Shown here: positions 17,542 through 24,497 of the stretch, piece by piece
Layout of the letters: each line of letters opens with the position of its first letter
How positions within the stretch are numbered: position 1 is the first letter of the stretch
From: Planctomycetaceae bacterium
Lineage (GTDB): Bacteria; Planctomycetota; Planctomycetia; Pirellulales; Thermoguttaceae
NCBI GenBank assembly: GCA_009778035.1
Contig: WRKP01000009.1
Location: forward strand, 1 to 62,355
Direction of reading: 5' to 3'
DNA: 62,355 nucleotides
Notes under the pieces: generated by a model
The model's database searches: none
Told to the model about the DNA's origin: nothing
The model's input: only the letters and a program-made list of their open reading frames with translations
Translations under genes and position numbers: made by a program

Positions 17542-17709
17542 TAGAGCGTTTCTCGAATTGGTGTGGACTCGTTTTCGTCATTCCGGCGAAAGCCGGAACC
17601 CAGAGGAACCGGTATCGCACGCAATGGCTGGATCCCGGCGTACGCCGGGATGACGATGCTTGCGCCGGGATGACGGGTTTTTGTCCAGAGCAAAGTTGAA
17701 TACGCTCTA
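17542..17709. repeat. family C element, best full-length copy with inverted ends
   Basis: The element is 168 bp and begins TAGAGCGT (17542-17549) and ends ACGCTCTA (17702-17709), perfect 8-bp inverted ends. The interior has TTCTCGAATTGGTGTGGAC, CGTCATTCCGGCGAAAGCCG, GGATCCCGGCGTACGCCGG and TTGTCCAGAGCAAAGTTG. The last three bases supply the TAG stop of the methyltransferase gene. No coding capacity is present. Confidence 0.85.
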
Positions 17710-18585
17710 ACATGCGGCAATGCGTCGGCAGGCCATCTCGTAATACGTCCGCTCCACCTCGAATCCCACAAAATGACGACCGGATTCAATGGCCGCAACG
17801 CCATGCGAACCACTGCCCAAAAAAGGATCCAAAACCGTCTGGCCAGGCCGGGTGAATAATTTTATCAAATGCAATATCAAACTCACCGGCTTGACCGTCA
17901 AATGTTCGATCCCGTCCGCTCCTTCATTTTTCCTGACCGATTTCGCGACTTCCATTACCGTACCGGGAAACATGCCGTCGAGCGATTCTTTCGTATTGAC
18001 CAATCCGAGTTGGTATTTTTGCCAATTTTCGACGAATGTGCCTTCTTTCGGTTTTTGTGCTAACACCATCGGTTCGATTTGCGGTTTGAGTTGCGGTGTT
18101 TTCAATCCGTCGAGTTCTTCGATGAGTTTTTGCTTTTCCGCATCCGACATCGCTTGATTTTTTCGGATAAAATGGTTTTGCGAAAAGGCTTTTGCCTGCC
18201 CTTCGTATTTCCAGGCGAGCATATCGCGGATTTCAAATCCGGCCAGATCGAGTGCCATCGCGGTACGGTGATAGAGTCGGCCCTGCGAAAACACGATACA
18301 AAACCCGCCGGGCTTGAGTATCCGCAGAAACTCTTGGCTCAGGGGTTCTAAAAAGCGTTGCAGGTTTTCGCCTTGGGCTTTGTCAAATTTCATTCCGACG
18401 GGCAAGCCGCCGACGATACCGGATTTTGCCGTTTTGGTTTTGAGTTTTTTATCATCCCAGGCATCATCCATTCCGTCGATGAAGTACGGCGGGTCGGTTA
18501 CGATAAGGTGGATCGAGTGATCTGCCAGGTTTTTTATGCCGATTCTGCAATCTTCGTTAAAGAGTTGGTATGTTCCCTTTGGCAT
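17707..18585 (-). CDS. site-specific DNA methyltransferase (N4/N6)
   Basis: This 292-residue amino-methyltransferase has the catalytic motif DPPYFIDGMDD at about residues 30-40 ahead of the SAM-binding motif FLGSGSHGVAAIE near the C-terminus, so it is of the beta class. It has HLTVKPVSLI and ALDLAGFEIRDMLAW motifs. No restriction enzyme gene is beside it, so it may be an orphan or phage-derived methylase. The start MPKGTYQLF at 18585 fits the domain start. The C-terminus MACRRIAAC runs into the end of a family C element that provides the TAG stop. The last residues may therefore have been altered by the insertion. Confidence 0.85.
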   Translation of the reverse strand: MPKGTYQLFNEDCRIGIKNLADHSIHLIVTDPPYFIDGMDDAWDDKKLKTKTAKSGIVGGLPVGMKFDKAQGENLQRFLEPLSQEFLRILKPGGFCIVFSQGRLYHRTAMALDLAGFEIRDMLAWKYEGQAKAFSQNHFIRKNQAMSDAEKQKLIEELDGLKTPQLKPQIEPMVLAQKPKEGTFVENWQKYQLGLVNTKESLDGMFPGTVMEVAKSVRKNEGADGIEHLTVKPVSLILHLIKLFTRPGQTVLDPFLGSGSHGVAAIESGRHFVGFEVERTYYEMACRRIAAC

Positions 18586-18758
18586 TGACCGGTTTGTTAC
18601 GACGTCGGGCTCGGGTTTGCCGTCTATTTTACTACAAATATGTGCCGGGCGACTGCACCGGCACTGCCGACTGCACTCCGCATCATCTTGACATAACCCC
18701 AGCATCCGCTAAAATACCGCTTAATAAGAAAGGGTATTCCAATCAGAGGAGTTAAACC

Positions 18759-18938
18759 GTGCCGATTAGCGAACGAACAAAAGAAATTCGCCGAAGACGA
18801 AAACGACGCAAATACTATGCCGAAATCAAAGCAAAACTACCCATCACCGACGATGCCGTCAAGGCGAAAATTGCCGAAAAACTAAAAAAACTGACTCCCG
18901 GAGCCGACGACCTCATCAAAGCCTGGGGGTTGCAATAG
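18759..18938 (+). CDS. DUF6800-like small basic protein
   Basis: A 59-residue protein starting at GTG, with a good ribosome binding site GAGGAG at 18746-18751, 7 nt upstream. It is Lys/Arg-rich at the N-terminus (EIRRRRKRRKY), followed by a helical stretch (AVKAKIAEKLKKLTP) and the end KAWGLQ. This layout matches the small planctomycete DUF6800 proteins (RRRR-RRK motif, then helices). A TAAAAT at 18712-18717 may be its -10 element. The function is unknown; it may bind nucleic acid or the ribosome. Confidence 0.65.
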   Translation: MPISERTKEIRRRRKRRKYYAEIKAKLPITDDAVKAKIAEKLKKLTPGADDLIKAWGLQ

Positions 18939-19025
18939 GTTTGGGGTTCGATTACAATGTCGGGCGCACCGTGCCGATTGTCGTATTGTGCCGATTGTAA
19001 TGATTATCCCATCCACCCCGTAACC

Positions 19026-19508
19026 ATGTCGCAAGCAGTTCGTGTTGAATTCATCAATCCGTTTATCGTTGCTGTTTCCAAGACATTGGAGACGATGGTC
19101 GGATGCAAAGTTACCCGAGGACAGCCGCAGGTCAAAGCAGGGAAATCTGCCCTCTACCCCGTCAGCGGGATCATCGGACTTTCCGGGAATATCGTCGGGA
19201 CCGTCGTCCTGACCATGTCCGAATCCCTCGCGTTGAAGTGTGCTTCGTCAATGCTGATGGAGGAATTTACCGAATTCAATCACGATGTGTTCGATGCCGT
19301 CGGCGAATTGACGAATGTGATTGCAGGAAATGCCAAGGCACAACTCGAAGAGTACAAATTGAGTTTGAGCCTGCCCAATGTGATTTACGGTAAGGATGCC
19401 GAACTGAGATTTCCCGAAAGATGTCGGCCTATTTCCATCCCATTTAATACGGATCACGGCCCCATGGCCATCGAAATAGGTTTTACAGATCCCCCCTTAG
19501 CACGTTAA
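19026..19508 (+). CDS. cheX: CheX-like chemotaxis phosphatase
   Basis: This 160-residue protein has the CheX/CheC fold. The NPFIVAVSKTLETMVG helix opens it, a GLSGNIVGTVVLTMSE strand pair follows, and the motif FDAVGELTNVIAGNAK (about 89-104) has the E-x2-N that in CheX and CheC orients water for CheY-P hydrolysis. It should dephosphorylate response regulators in the cytoplasm. The start at 19026 (MSQAVRVEF) is taken because the fold starts there; an upstream in-frame ATG at 18957 is less likely. purC follows 5 bp after its stop, so they form an operon. Confidence 0.75.
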   Translation: MSQAVRVEFINPFIVAVSKTLETMVGCKVTRGQPQVKAGKSALYPVSGIIGLSGNIVGTVVLTMSESLALKCASSMLMEEFTEFNHDVFDAVGELTNVIAGNAKAQLEEYKLSLSLPNVIYGKDAELRFPERCRPISIPFNTDHGPMAIEIGFTDPPLAR

Positions 19509-19513
19509 ACCCA

Positions 19514-20401
19514 ATGACAAGCGTACCGGTTGCCGTCCAAACATTCCTACCGGGGCATACTCCCAAATTTGGTAAAGTTCGGGATATATACGACCTCGAT
19601 GCCTTTCTGCTTCTCGTCAGTACCGACCGGATCAGCGCGTTCGATTGGGTATTGCCGACCGGGATTCCCGGGAAGGGGAAAGTGCTCAATCAAATCTCCG
19701 CATTTTGGTTTGAGAAACTCGGCATGCCGCATCACCTGATTGAAACCAACGTCAGGCATATGCCGTTGCCGGATGATACGAATTGGGAACTGTTTTCGGG
19801 CCGTTCGATGTTTGTCAAAAAATGCAAAGTCGTCCCGATTGAGTGTATCGTTCGGGGCTATTTAAGCGGATCGGGCTGGTCGGAATACCAAAAATCCGGC
19901 ACGGTTTGCGGTCAAAAATTGCCGTCGGGACTGCGTGAGAGCGACAAGTTGCCGGAGCCGATTTTTACCCCGTCGACGAAAGCGGAAACCGGACATGACG
20001 AAAACATTTCCTTCGAGCAGGCGGCCGCGACGGTCGGCAAAGAATTGGCCGAAACCCTTCGGGAAAAATCGCTCGAACTCTTCAGAAAGGGTGCGGAATA
20101 TGCCCTGACCAAGGGGATTATCATTGCGGATACCAAATTTGAGTTTGGGATGCTTGAGAGCGAGTTGCTTTTGGTGGATGAGGTGCTCACGCCGGATAGT
20201 TCGCGGTTTTGGAGTGCAGAGCATTATCAGCCGGGCAAGGGCCAGCCGTCGTTGGACAAGCAATTTGTTCGGGATTGGCTGTTGCAGAGCGGTTGGGACA
20301 AGAATTGCCCTCCGCCGGACTTGCCTGCGGATATTGTTGAAAAAACGCGATTGAAGTATATTGAAGCGTTTGAAACGCTGACGGGCCAGCAGTTGGTTTA
20401 G
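19514..20401 (+). CDS. purC: phosphoribosylaminoimidazole-succinocarboxamide synthase
   Basis: This 295-residue SAICAR synthetase condenses CAIR with aspartate in purine synthesis. Motifs are GKVRDIYDL at about 20-28, STDRISAFD, ECIVRGYLSGSGW, STKAETGHDENIS, IIIADTKFEFG and DEVLTPDSSRFW. The length is that of the eukaryote-like or planctomycete form (about 295), longer than the 237 residues of E. coli PurC. It lies 5 bp behind cheX, so translation is probably coupled. A family A fragment follows the gene. Confidence 0.95.
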   Translation: MTSVPVAVQTFLPGHTPKFGKVRDIYDLDAFLLLVSTDRISAFDWVLPTGIPGKGKVLNQISAFWFEKLGMPHHLIETNVRHMPLPDDTNWELFSGRSMFVKKCKVVPIECIVRGYLSGSGWSEYQKSGTVCGQKLPSGLRESDKLPEPIFTPSTKAETGHDENISFEQAAATVGKELAETLREKSLELFRKGAEYALTKGIIIADTKFEFGMLESELLLVDEVLTPDSSRFWSAEHYQPGKGQPSLDKQFVRDWLLQSGWDKNCPPPDLPADIVEKTRLKYIEAFETLTGQQLV

Positions 20402-20460
20402 AGCAAGAGCAGCAAGAGCGGGAGGATGAGCAAGAGCGGGGGGCGTAAGCCCCCCGGTAC
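20402..20460. repeat. family A repeat, partial copy
   Basis: AGCAAGAGC half-units are followed by GCGGGGGGCGTAAGCCCCCC. It fills the gap between purC and the EF-hand gene. Confidence 0.7.
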
Positions 20461-20465
20461 CAAAC

Positions 20466-20912
20466 ATGACAAAACACACGCAATACATTTTTTTATCCCT
20501 TGCCGGCTGGATGCTTTTTTCCGCAACGGGAATAGCCTCACCGCCGCCGAAGGTCCTGCGCTATGCCAATCTTGTGATTCAACGGTATGACACGAACGGC
20601 GACCGGATTTTGCAGCAGGAAGAATGGGCAAAAATGCCCGGCACGCCCCGAGCGATTGACCTTGACGGCGACGGGCGGATCACAAGGGATGAACTTGTTT
20701 GGCATCTTACCAGTTTTGGGCAGGCTCGCACGATTCACCGGACGGTTGTTCGGGACTTATCGGAGCCGTACCGTTTTGACCCGGCGAATTTGCGTTTATT
20801 CCGTCCGGTTTGGCAGCGTCCGGTTCCGTTGCCGGTTCGGGAGGAGGAGCCGATTGCCGACGAACCCGACGATGCCGACGAACCCGCACCGCCGGAACCC
20901 GCGGAGCACTAG
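20466..20912 (+). CDS. exported EF-hand protein
   Basis: This 148-residue protein has a signal peptide (MTKHTQYIFLSLAGWMLF, small-residue site near ATGIAS). It carries two EF-hand loops: DTNGDRILQQEEW at about 40-52 and DLDGDGRITRDEL at about 61-73, with all ligand positions filled. The C-terminal third is Pro/Glu/Asp-rich with a basic middle. It should bind calcium in the periplasm. Planctomycetes carry many such proteins. Partner and role are unknown. Confidence 0.75.
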   Translation: MTKHTQYIFLSLAGWMLFSATGIASPPPKVLRYANLVIQRYDTNGDRILQQEEWAKMPGTPRAIDLDGDGRITRDELVWHLTSFGQARTIHRTVVRDLSEPYRFDPANLRLFRPVWQRPVPLPVREEEPIADEPDDADEPAPPEPAEH

Positions 20913-20923
20913 AGGTGCGGCGG

Positions 20924-21148
20924 TCATTGCACGTCCGCTAATTCATGGCGGACGTGTTTCGGTTTTTTTTCGGGTTTCCCCGGCGTTGTCTCTTTGATGG
21001 CATCGTAAATTTCTTTCCGATGGACGGTAACATCTTTGGGTGCTTCAATGCCAAGCCGCACCCGATCGCCACGCACCTCGACTACAAGGACGGACACATC
21101 ATCATTGATGACAATACTTTCATTTACTCTACGGGTGAGAACCAGCAT
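20924..21148 (-). CDS. csrA: carbon storage regulator CsrA
   Basis: This 74-residue RNA-binding protein begins [12 protein letters not shown] and contains [30 protein letters not shown] in separate blocks, as in CsrA (GxxVRLGIxAP). It binds GGA motifs in mRNA leaders and, with FliW, controls flagellin in other bacteria. The C-terminal tail ([13 protein letters not shown]) is longer than usual. The start at 21148 is preceded by AAAGGAT as a ribosome binding site. The gene's 3' end is 11 bp from that of the EF-hand gene (convergent). Confidence 0.93.
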   Translation of the reverse strand: MLVLTRRVNESIVINDDVSVLVVEVRGDRVRLGIEAPKDVTVHRKEIYDAIKETTPGKPEKKPKHVRHELADVQ

Positions 21149-21346
21149 GGCTATATCCTTTCTGCCCCAGCGGCACGTTTTACTCACGCCTAAGCAGCGT
21201 TTGGTGATACCCTGTAGTCTTACCTCTAAACAGCGATTTGTCAAGAATTTAAGGCAAAAAATACGCAATAATTCACAAAAGCCGTCTGATTGCACTATCT
21301 CTAGCGGTTATTCCTCGGCGTGGCAAGGCGAACGCGTGTGCACCAA

Positions 21347-21434
21347 AGGTAGGCAGCCGACCGCCGGGCGGCTGCGTCGGCGATAGCCGACGGCTCGTGC
21401 GCATGATGCCGCCCGGCGGTCGGCATCCTACCTG
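21347..21434. repeat. family B element, copy 3
   Basis: AGGTAGGCAGCCGACCGCC with GCGGCTGCGTCGGCGATAGC, then ATGATGCCGCCCGGCGGTC and GGCATCCTACCTG. It lies upstream of the kinase gene. Confidence 0.85.
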
Positions 21435-21468
21435 TTTGCACACCCCCCCACTCTTGCCGAGATTTGGG

Positions 21469-21479
21469 TATATTATAAC
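21469..21479 (+). promoter_or_regulatory. -10 region of the kinase gene
   Basis: TATATTATAAC contains overlapping -10-like hexamers ending 2-7 nt before the ATG at 21482, so the mRNA is probably leaderless or nearly so. Confidence 0.4.
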
Positions 21480-21481
21480 GC

Positions 21482-22360
21482 ATGTCCTTTCTAAAATTCC
21501 TGTTTGGCAAGCCGAGATTGAACTATCGGCAAAAATACGAACTGCTCCAAGAAGCCATTTCCGGTACAATGTCCCTGGTTTACAAAGCCCGAGATAAAAA
21601 AACCGGCGAACTCGTTGCCGTTAAAGTCATCAACTCGGAAATCCTCAAAAAAGTCAGTGCCCGATGGAAAGGGGTTAAAAAACCCACCGAAGGACAAATT
21701 TCCATGATGTTCGAACATCCCTACATCGTCAAAACCTTAGACCACGGCCTGACGACCAGCGGCGAACAGTACCTCGTGATGGAATACCTCGAAGGAACCG
21801 GACTCAATAACATCCTGCTCGTTCCCGATGATCTGATGGCAGGCTCCCGAACCTATTATATGCGGCAGGTTGCCGAAGCAATTTGGGAAGTCCACAAAAA
21901 AGGGCTCATCCATCGCGACATTTGCCCGCGGAATCTGCTTTTCGTCGGCGATGCGACGGTGTTGAAGTTGATTGATTTCGGCTTGACGATTCCGAACCGT
22001 TCGCCGTTTACCGATGCGGGAAACCGGACGGGCACGCCGAACTATATGGCACCGGAATTGGTTCGCCGCAAGCCGACGGATCTTCGGGTAGATGTTTTTT
22101 CGTTTGGCGTAACGATGTATGAGTTATTCACCCGTGAACTTCCGTGGCCTCGTGGAGATACGGGCATTGCGGCGATGTCGCACAGCGAGCCGCCGAGGCC
22201 GATTACGGATTACAGGCCGAACATCAATAAAGCGGTCGCGAAGGCGATCCATAGTTGTATTGAACCGGATGTTTCGCGACGCTGTCCCGATATGGAGAAG
22301 TTTCTCAAAATGATCCAAAAGGTGCAGGAAGATGACGAGATCCCGAAAACGCCGGAATGA
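21482..22360 (+). CDS. serine/threonine protein kinase
   Basis: This 292-residue Hanks-type kinase is essentially only the catalytic domain. The glycine loop is replaced by a shortened segment (LLQEAISGTMSLVYKA at 21-36), the ATP lysine is Lys48 (VAVKVI), the catalytic loop is HRDICPRN (Asp146, Asn151), the metal site is DFG at 165-167, and the activation segment ends GTPNYMAPE. All catalytic residues are present although the loop is not a canonical GxGxxG. No sensory or membrane part follows, so it should be cytoplasmic. A family B array follows. Confidence 0.9.
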   Translation: MSFLKFLFGKPRLNYRQKYELLQEAISGTMSLVYKARDKKTGELVAVKVINSEILKKVSARWKGVKKPTEGQISMMFEHPYIVKTLDHGLTTSGEQYLVMEYLEGTGLNNILLVPDDLMAGSRTYYMRQVAEAIWEVHKKGLIHRDICPRNLLFVGDATVLKLIDFGLTIPNRSPFTDAGNRTGTPNYMAPELVRRKPTDLRVDVFSFGVTMYELFTRELPWPRGDTGIAAMSHSEPPRPITDYRPNINKAVAKAIHSCIEPDVSRRCPDMEKFLKMIQKVQEDDEIPKTPE

Positions 22361-22386
22361 CGATGTGCCGGGTGGGGTTCGGCTTG

Positions 22387-22495
22387 CTGAAGGTAGGTTG
22401 CCGACCGCCGGGCGGCAACTGCGGTACTCCGCATTTTGAATCTTTCAGTCGGCTTCGCCGACGCAGTCGCCCGGCGGTCGACTGCCTACCTTTGG
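22387..22495. repeat. family B element, copy 4
   Basis: AGGTAGGTTGCCGACCGCCG, CGGCAACTGCGGTACTCCGC, then GTCGGCTTCGCCGACGCAG and CGGTCGACTGCCTACC. It lies between convergent genes. Confidence 0.85.
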
Positions 22496-22526
22496 ATGCC
22501 GACCTTGTGCGGTCGCACTGGAAACA

Positions 22527-23069
22527 TCACAGATTCACCAGTCGGCAATTTCGGCCTTCAGCCGCCAGCCGCTCGAAAATCGCCCGTTGCTCATCTTCGT
22601 CTTGACACGTGATCAGGATTTGATACAATTCCGGGATCTGCAACTCGGCTTTGTCGAAATCAGCAACGCAATCGGAAGATTGCGAATGCAGAAACTCTTG
22701 CACAGCGGCATTCTCCGTGTCGATTTGAGCCAGCAATTCATCCAGCAGGGTTTGGTCCGTATCGGCCAGGGCGGCGAGCGGATCAAGCGTTGCCAAAAGT
22801 TTATCTGCTTCGGCATCGTCCAAATCAAGAACGAGTACCGGCACCGACTGATGCGGCGTCGTTTCGGCACGAAGGTGTCCATCAATCAGTTGGAGCGAAC
22901 CGTCGGAAAGTTCGCGAACGAGCAGGGCATCGGCATAGCCGACTTCGGAAAGAATGCCTTGGAGGATATTGCGTTGCCGATTGTTGTGCACTCGCCAGTT
23001 TTTCGGATTGGGAAGGAGAGAATTGGCCGACACGCGGCGAAAGTCTTTGATACGGTCACGGATTTGCAT
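22527..23069 (-). CDS. ParB/Srx-fold protein (phage type)
   Basis: This 180-residue protein has a ParB-N domain: SLLPNPKNWRVHNN, LLVRELSDGSLQLIDGHLRA (the GHLR-type motif) and VPVLVLDLDDAEADKLLATL. Such short ParB-like proteins are common in phage DNA-packaging and methylase clusters, where they bind nucleotides or DNA. It lacks the ParB HTH and dimer domains, so it is not a chromosome partition protein. A family E hairpin lies in frame (SQSSDCVADF, 22667-22684). The start follows AACTCCTCCC, a CTCC-rich leader similar to those of the portal and protease genes. Confidence 0.7.
   Translation of the reverse strand: MQIRDRIKDFRRVSANSLLPNPKNWRVHNNRQRNILQGILSEVGYADALLVRELSDGSLQLIDGHLRAETTPHQSVPVLVLDLDDAEADKLLATLDPLAALADTDQTLLDELLAQIDTENAAVQEFLHSQSSDCVADFDKAELQIPELYQILITCQDEDEQRAIFERLAAEGRNCRLVNL
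22667..22684. repeat. family E hairpin inside a coding sequence
   Basis: CGCAATC, GGAA, GATTGCG, with no base change in the 18-nt core shared by copies 1 and 2. It is read in frame in the ParB-like gene as part of SQSSDCVAD. Confidence 0.65.
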
Positions 23070-23154
23070 GGGAGGAGTTGGCTATTTTGATTTTTTTGCA
23101 AGGGTTCCCGTATTCTATTGTTCGTTGCGTCAGGGAGCGCCAGGCGTACAGAAC

Positions 23155-23268
23155 AGGTAGGCAACCGACCGCCGGGCGGTTGCGTGCGGCTTGCCGCACC
23201 GTTGCCGAACACGCCTACGAGTCGCCTATCGGCGACGATGCCGCCCGGCGGTCGGCATCCTACCTTGT
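23155..23268. repeat. family B element, copy 5, interrupting a toxin gene
   Basis: AGGTAGGCAACCGACCGCC, GGCGGTTGCGTGCGGCTTGC, then GATGCCGCCCGGCGGTCGG and CATCCTACCTTG. The right end enters the coding region of the HicA-like gene at 23226-23459 and replaces its C-terminus. Confidence 0.85.
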
Positions 23269-23459
23269 CGGGACATCCGGGAAATCAAATTGGCGCAGAG
23301 CATATCACCCATCGCACCGTGACTCAACAATGTACAGACACCTGCTCGTTTTTGTCCGGTAAAAAAAGTATAACGCAGGTGTTTCCCGTCAAACTTACAC
23401 GTAAACCCCTTCTTCCGAAGGGCCGTATCAATATCGCGGCCTGAACGCACACTACCCAT
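23226..23459 (-). pseudogene. HicA-like toxin 1, C-terminus replaced by repeat
   Basis: This 77-residue frame aligns with the first two thirds of its sister gene at 23827-24120: RSGRDIDTALRKKGF against RSGRNIDSALRKKGF, SHG, and LISRMSRQ against LIAVMARQ. After MSRQ the family B element supplies the last 10-12 residues (GRMPTAGRHRRR). The 30 or so residues that follow in toxin 2 (QLHLTSKQFLDFVD onwards) are missing, and I do not find them beyond the repeat. It overlaps the partner gene by 8 nt (ATGGGTAG). It is probably inactive. Confidence 0.55.
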
Positions 23460-23787
23460 CGACAACCTCCGCAACGGCAAGATAGGAATCTTTGATAGAT
23501 TTCGCCAACGGTTCAAGGCAGCCATCATTTTCGCAAACGAAGGCAGCCCAATTAAACCGAATATCGCCGAGAATACACTCCCATAGTTCATCCCGAGTCA
23601 GTCCGTGGGAAGAAATGTTCAATTCCGGCACATCGGCTATCAAATAGGTATTATCGCCAGGTTCCTCCGGCGGCAAAATCGCCGGCTGCACAACGAGCGG
23701 CTCGAAAAACTTGATGGTCGACTGGTCGAGCCGCACTTCCCAAATTTCAAACGGGGCAAGCAAATCGGTCTGAACGGCTGTGCTCAT
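23452..23787 (-). CDS. partner (putative antitoxin) 1 of HicA-like toxin
   Basis: This 111-residue protein starts MSTAVQTDLLAPFEIWEV. A block of about 28 residues (LLAPFEIWEVRLD and TIKFFEPLVVQP) is identical to partner 2 and is followed by a diverged part (VPELNIS and the end YLAVAEVVDG). Its stop overlaps the toxin start by 8 nt, so translation is coupled. A TATAAT (23795-23800 on the minus strand) ends 7 nt before the ATG. I recognise no characterised antitoxin family; the role is inferred from gene order and overlap. Confidence 0.55.
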   Translation of the reverse strand: MSTAVQTDLLAPFEIWEVRLDQSTIKFFEPLVVQPAILPPEEPGDNTYLIADVPELNISSHGLTRDELWECILGDIRFNWAAFVCENDGCLEPLAKSIKDSYLAVAEVVDG

Positions 23788-23794
23788 AAGAGGC

Positions 23795-23800
23795 ATTATA
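23795..23800 (-). promoter_or_regulatory. -10 hexamer of partner 1, likely leaderless
   Basis: TATAAT on the minus strand ends 7 nt before the ATG at 23787. Confidence 0.5.
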
Positions 23801-23826
23801 ACATGAAAAGAGTCAGAATGTTCCTT

Positions 23827-24120
23827 CTACCCCCTGTTTCCCGACTCCAGCAATATCTCGCGGTACTCGGCTTCGTTCATCGGACAGTCGACGAAATCCA
23901 AAAATTGTTTGCTTGTCAGATGAAGTTGCCTTGCCATAACGGCAATCAAAGGGACACTGATTGAACTTCCCATCATGCCGTGACTCATTTTAGTCCTCGC
24001 GAGCAGTTCCTTTTCGGTACTAAAAAACCGATATACGACGTGATCCGAATCGGCTGACCGCACAAAACCTTTCTTACGCAAAGCCGAATCAATGTTTCGG
24101 CCCGACCGGATACTACTCAT
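23827..24120 (-). CDS. HicA-like toxin 2 (putative)
   Basis: This 97-residue protein reads MSSIRSGRNIDSALRKKGF, then DSDHVVYRFF, KMSHGMMG, and the tail QLHLTSKQFLDFVDCPMNEA. The pattern (LxKKGF, then an H, then an SHG motif and an LT-K-QFLD-CP tail) is like small proteins annotated as HicA-family or HicA-like toxins, which adopt a dsRNA-binding-like fold and cleave mRNA. It starts within the 3' end of partner 2 (8-nt overlap ATGAGTAG). The family match is by pattern only, so the toxin role is a proposal. Confidence 0.5.
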   Translation of the reverse strand: MSSIRSGRNIDSALRKKGFVRSADSDHVVYRFFSTEKELLARTKMSHGMMGSSISVPLIAVMARQLHLTSKQFLDFVDCPMNEAEYREILLESGNRG

Positions 24121-24451
24121 CGCAGACCTCCTCGGCGATTGCAAGATAGTGTTGTTTAATTCTTTTGCCGTTTTGTGAAAGACGGTCATCCGGCAGGGAA
24201 ACAATGTGTTTCCAGGCATCGCGAATATCGGACAAGACTCCGTTTTGGATTTTACGATGTTCGTCGCCCAGCGTAGAAATCATCAATTCCGGCACATCGA
24301 CGAGCCAGTATTCTTCATTGTCGGCAATCTGTACCGGCTGCACGACGAGCGGCTCGAAAAACTTGATGGTCGACTGGTCGAGCCGCACTTCCCAAATTTC
24401 AAACGGGGCAAGCAAATCAGTCTGGACGTCAGGACGGTGCAATGTCGACAT
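24113..24451 (-). CDS. partner (putative antitoxin) 2 of HicA-like toxin
   Basis: This 112-residue protein starts MSTLHRPDVQTDLLAPFEIW and ends YLAIAEEVCDE. DNA at 24331-24423 is nearly identical to 23683-23771 in partner 1, while the C-terminal half is diverged. TACAAT at 24460-24465 (minus strand) ends 8 nt before the ATG. It forms an overlapping pair with the HicA-like gene downstream, in the order partner then toxin, the reverse of classical hicAB. Confidence 0.55.
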   Translation of the reverse strand: MSTLHRPDVQTDLLAPFEIWEVRLDQSTIKFFEPLVVQPVQIADNEEYWLVDVPELMISTLGDEHRKIQNGVLSDIRDAWKHIVSLPDDRLSQNGKRIKQHYLAIAEEVCDE

Positions 24452-24459
24452 GACACTCC

Positions 24460-24465
24460 ATTGTA
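24460..24465 (-). promoter_or_regulatory. -10 hexamer of partner 2, likely leaderless
   Basis: TACAAT on the minus strand ends 8 nt before the ATG at 24451. Confidence 0.45.
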
Positions 24466-24497
24466 CCATAAACACCGTGTCCCGCAGGACGATACCG

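Noticed and set aside
18957..19025. Upstream in-frame ATG extension of cheX
   Set aside because: It would add 23 residues (rich in Cys) before the family's usual start and overlaps a GATTACAAT stretch that looks like promoter DNA.
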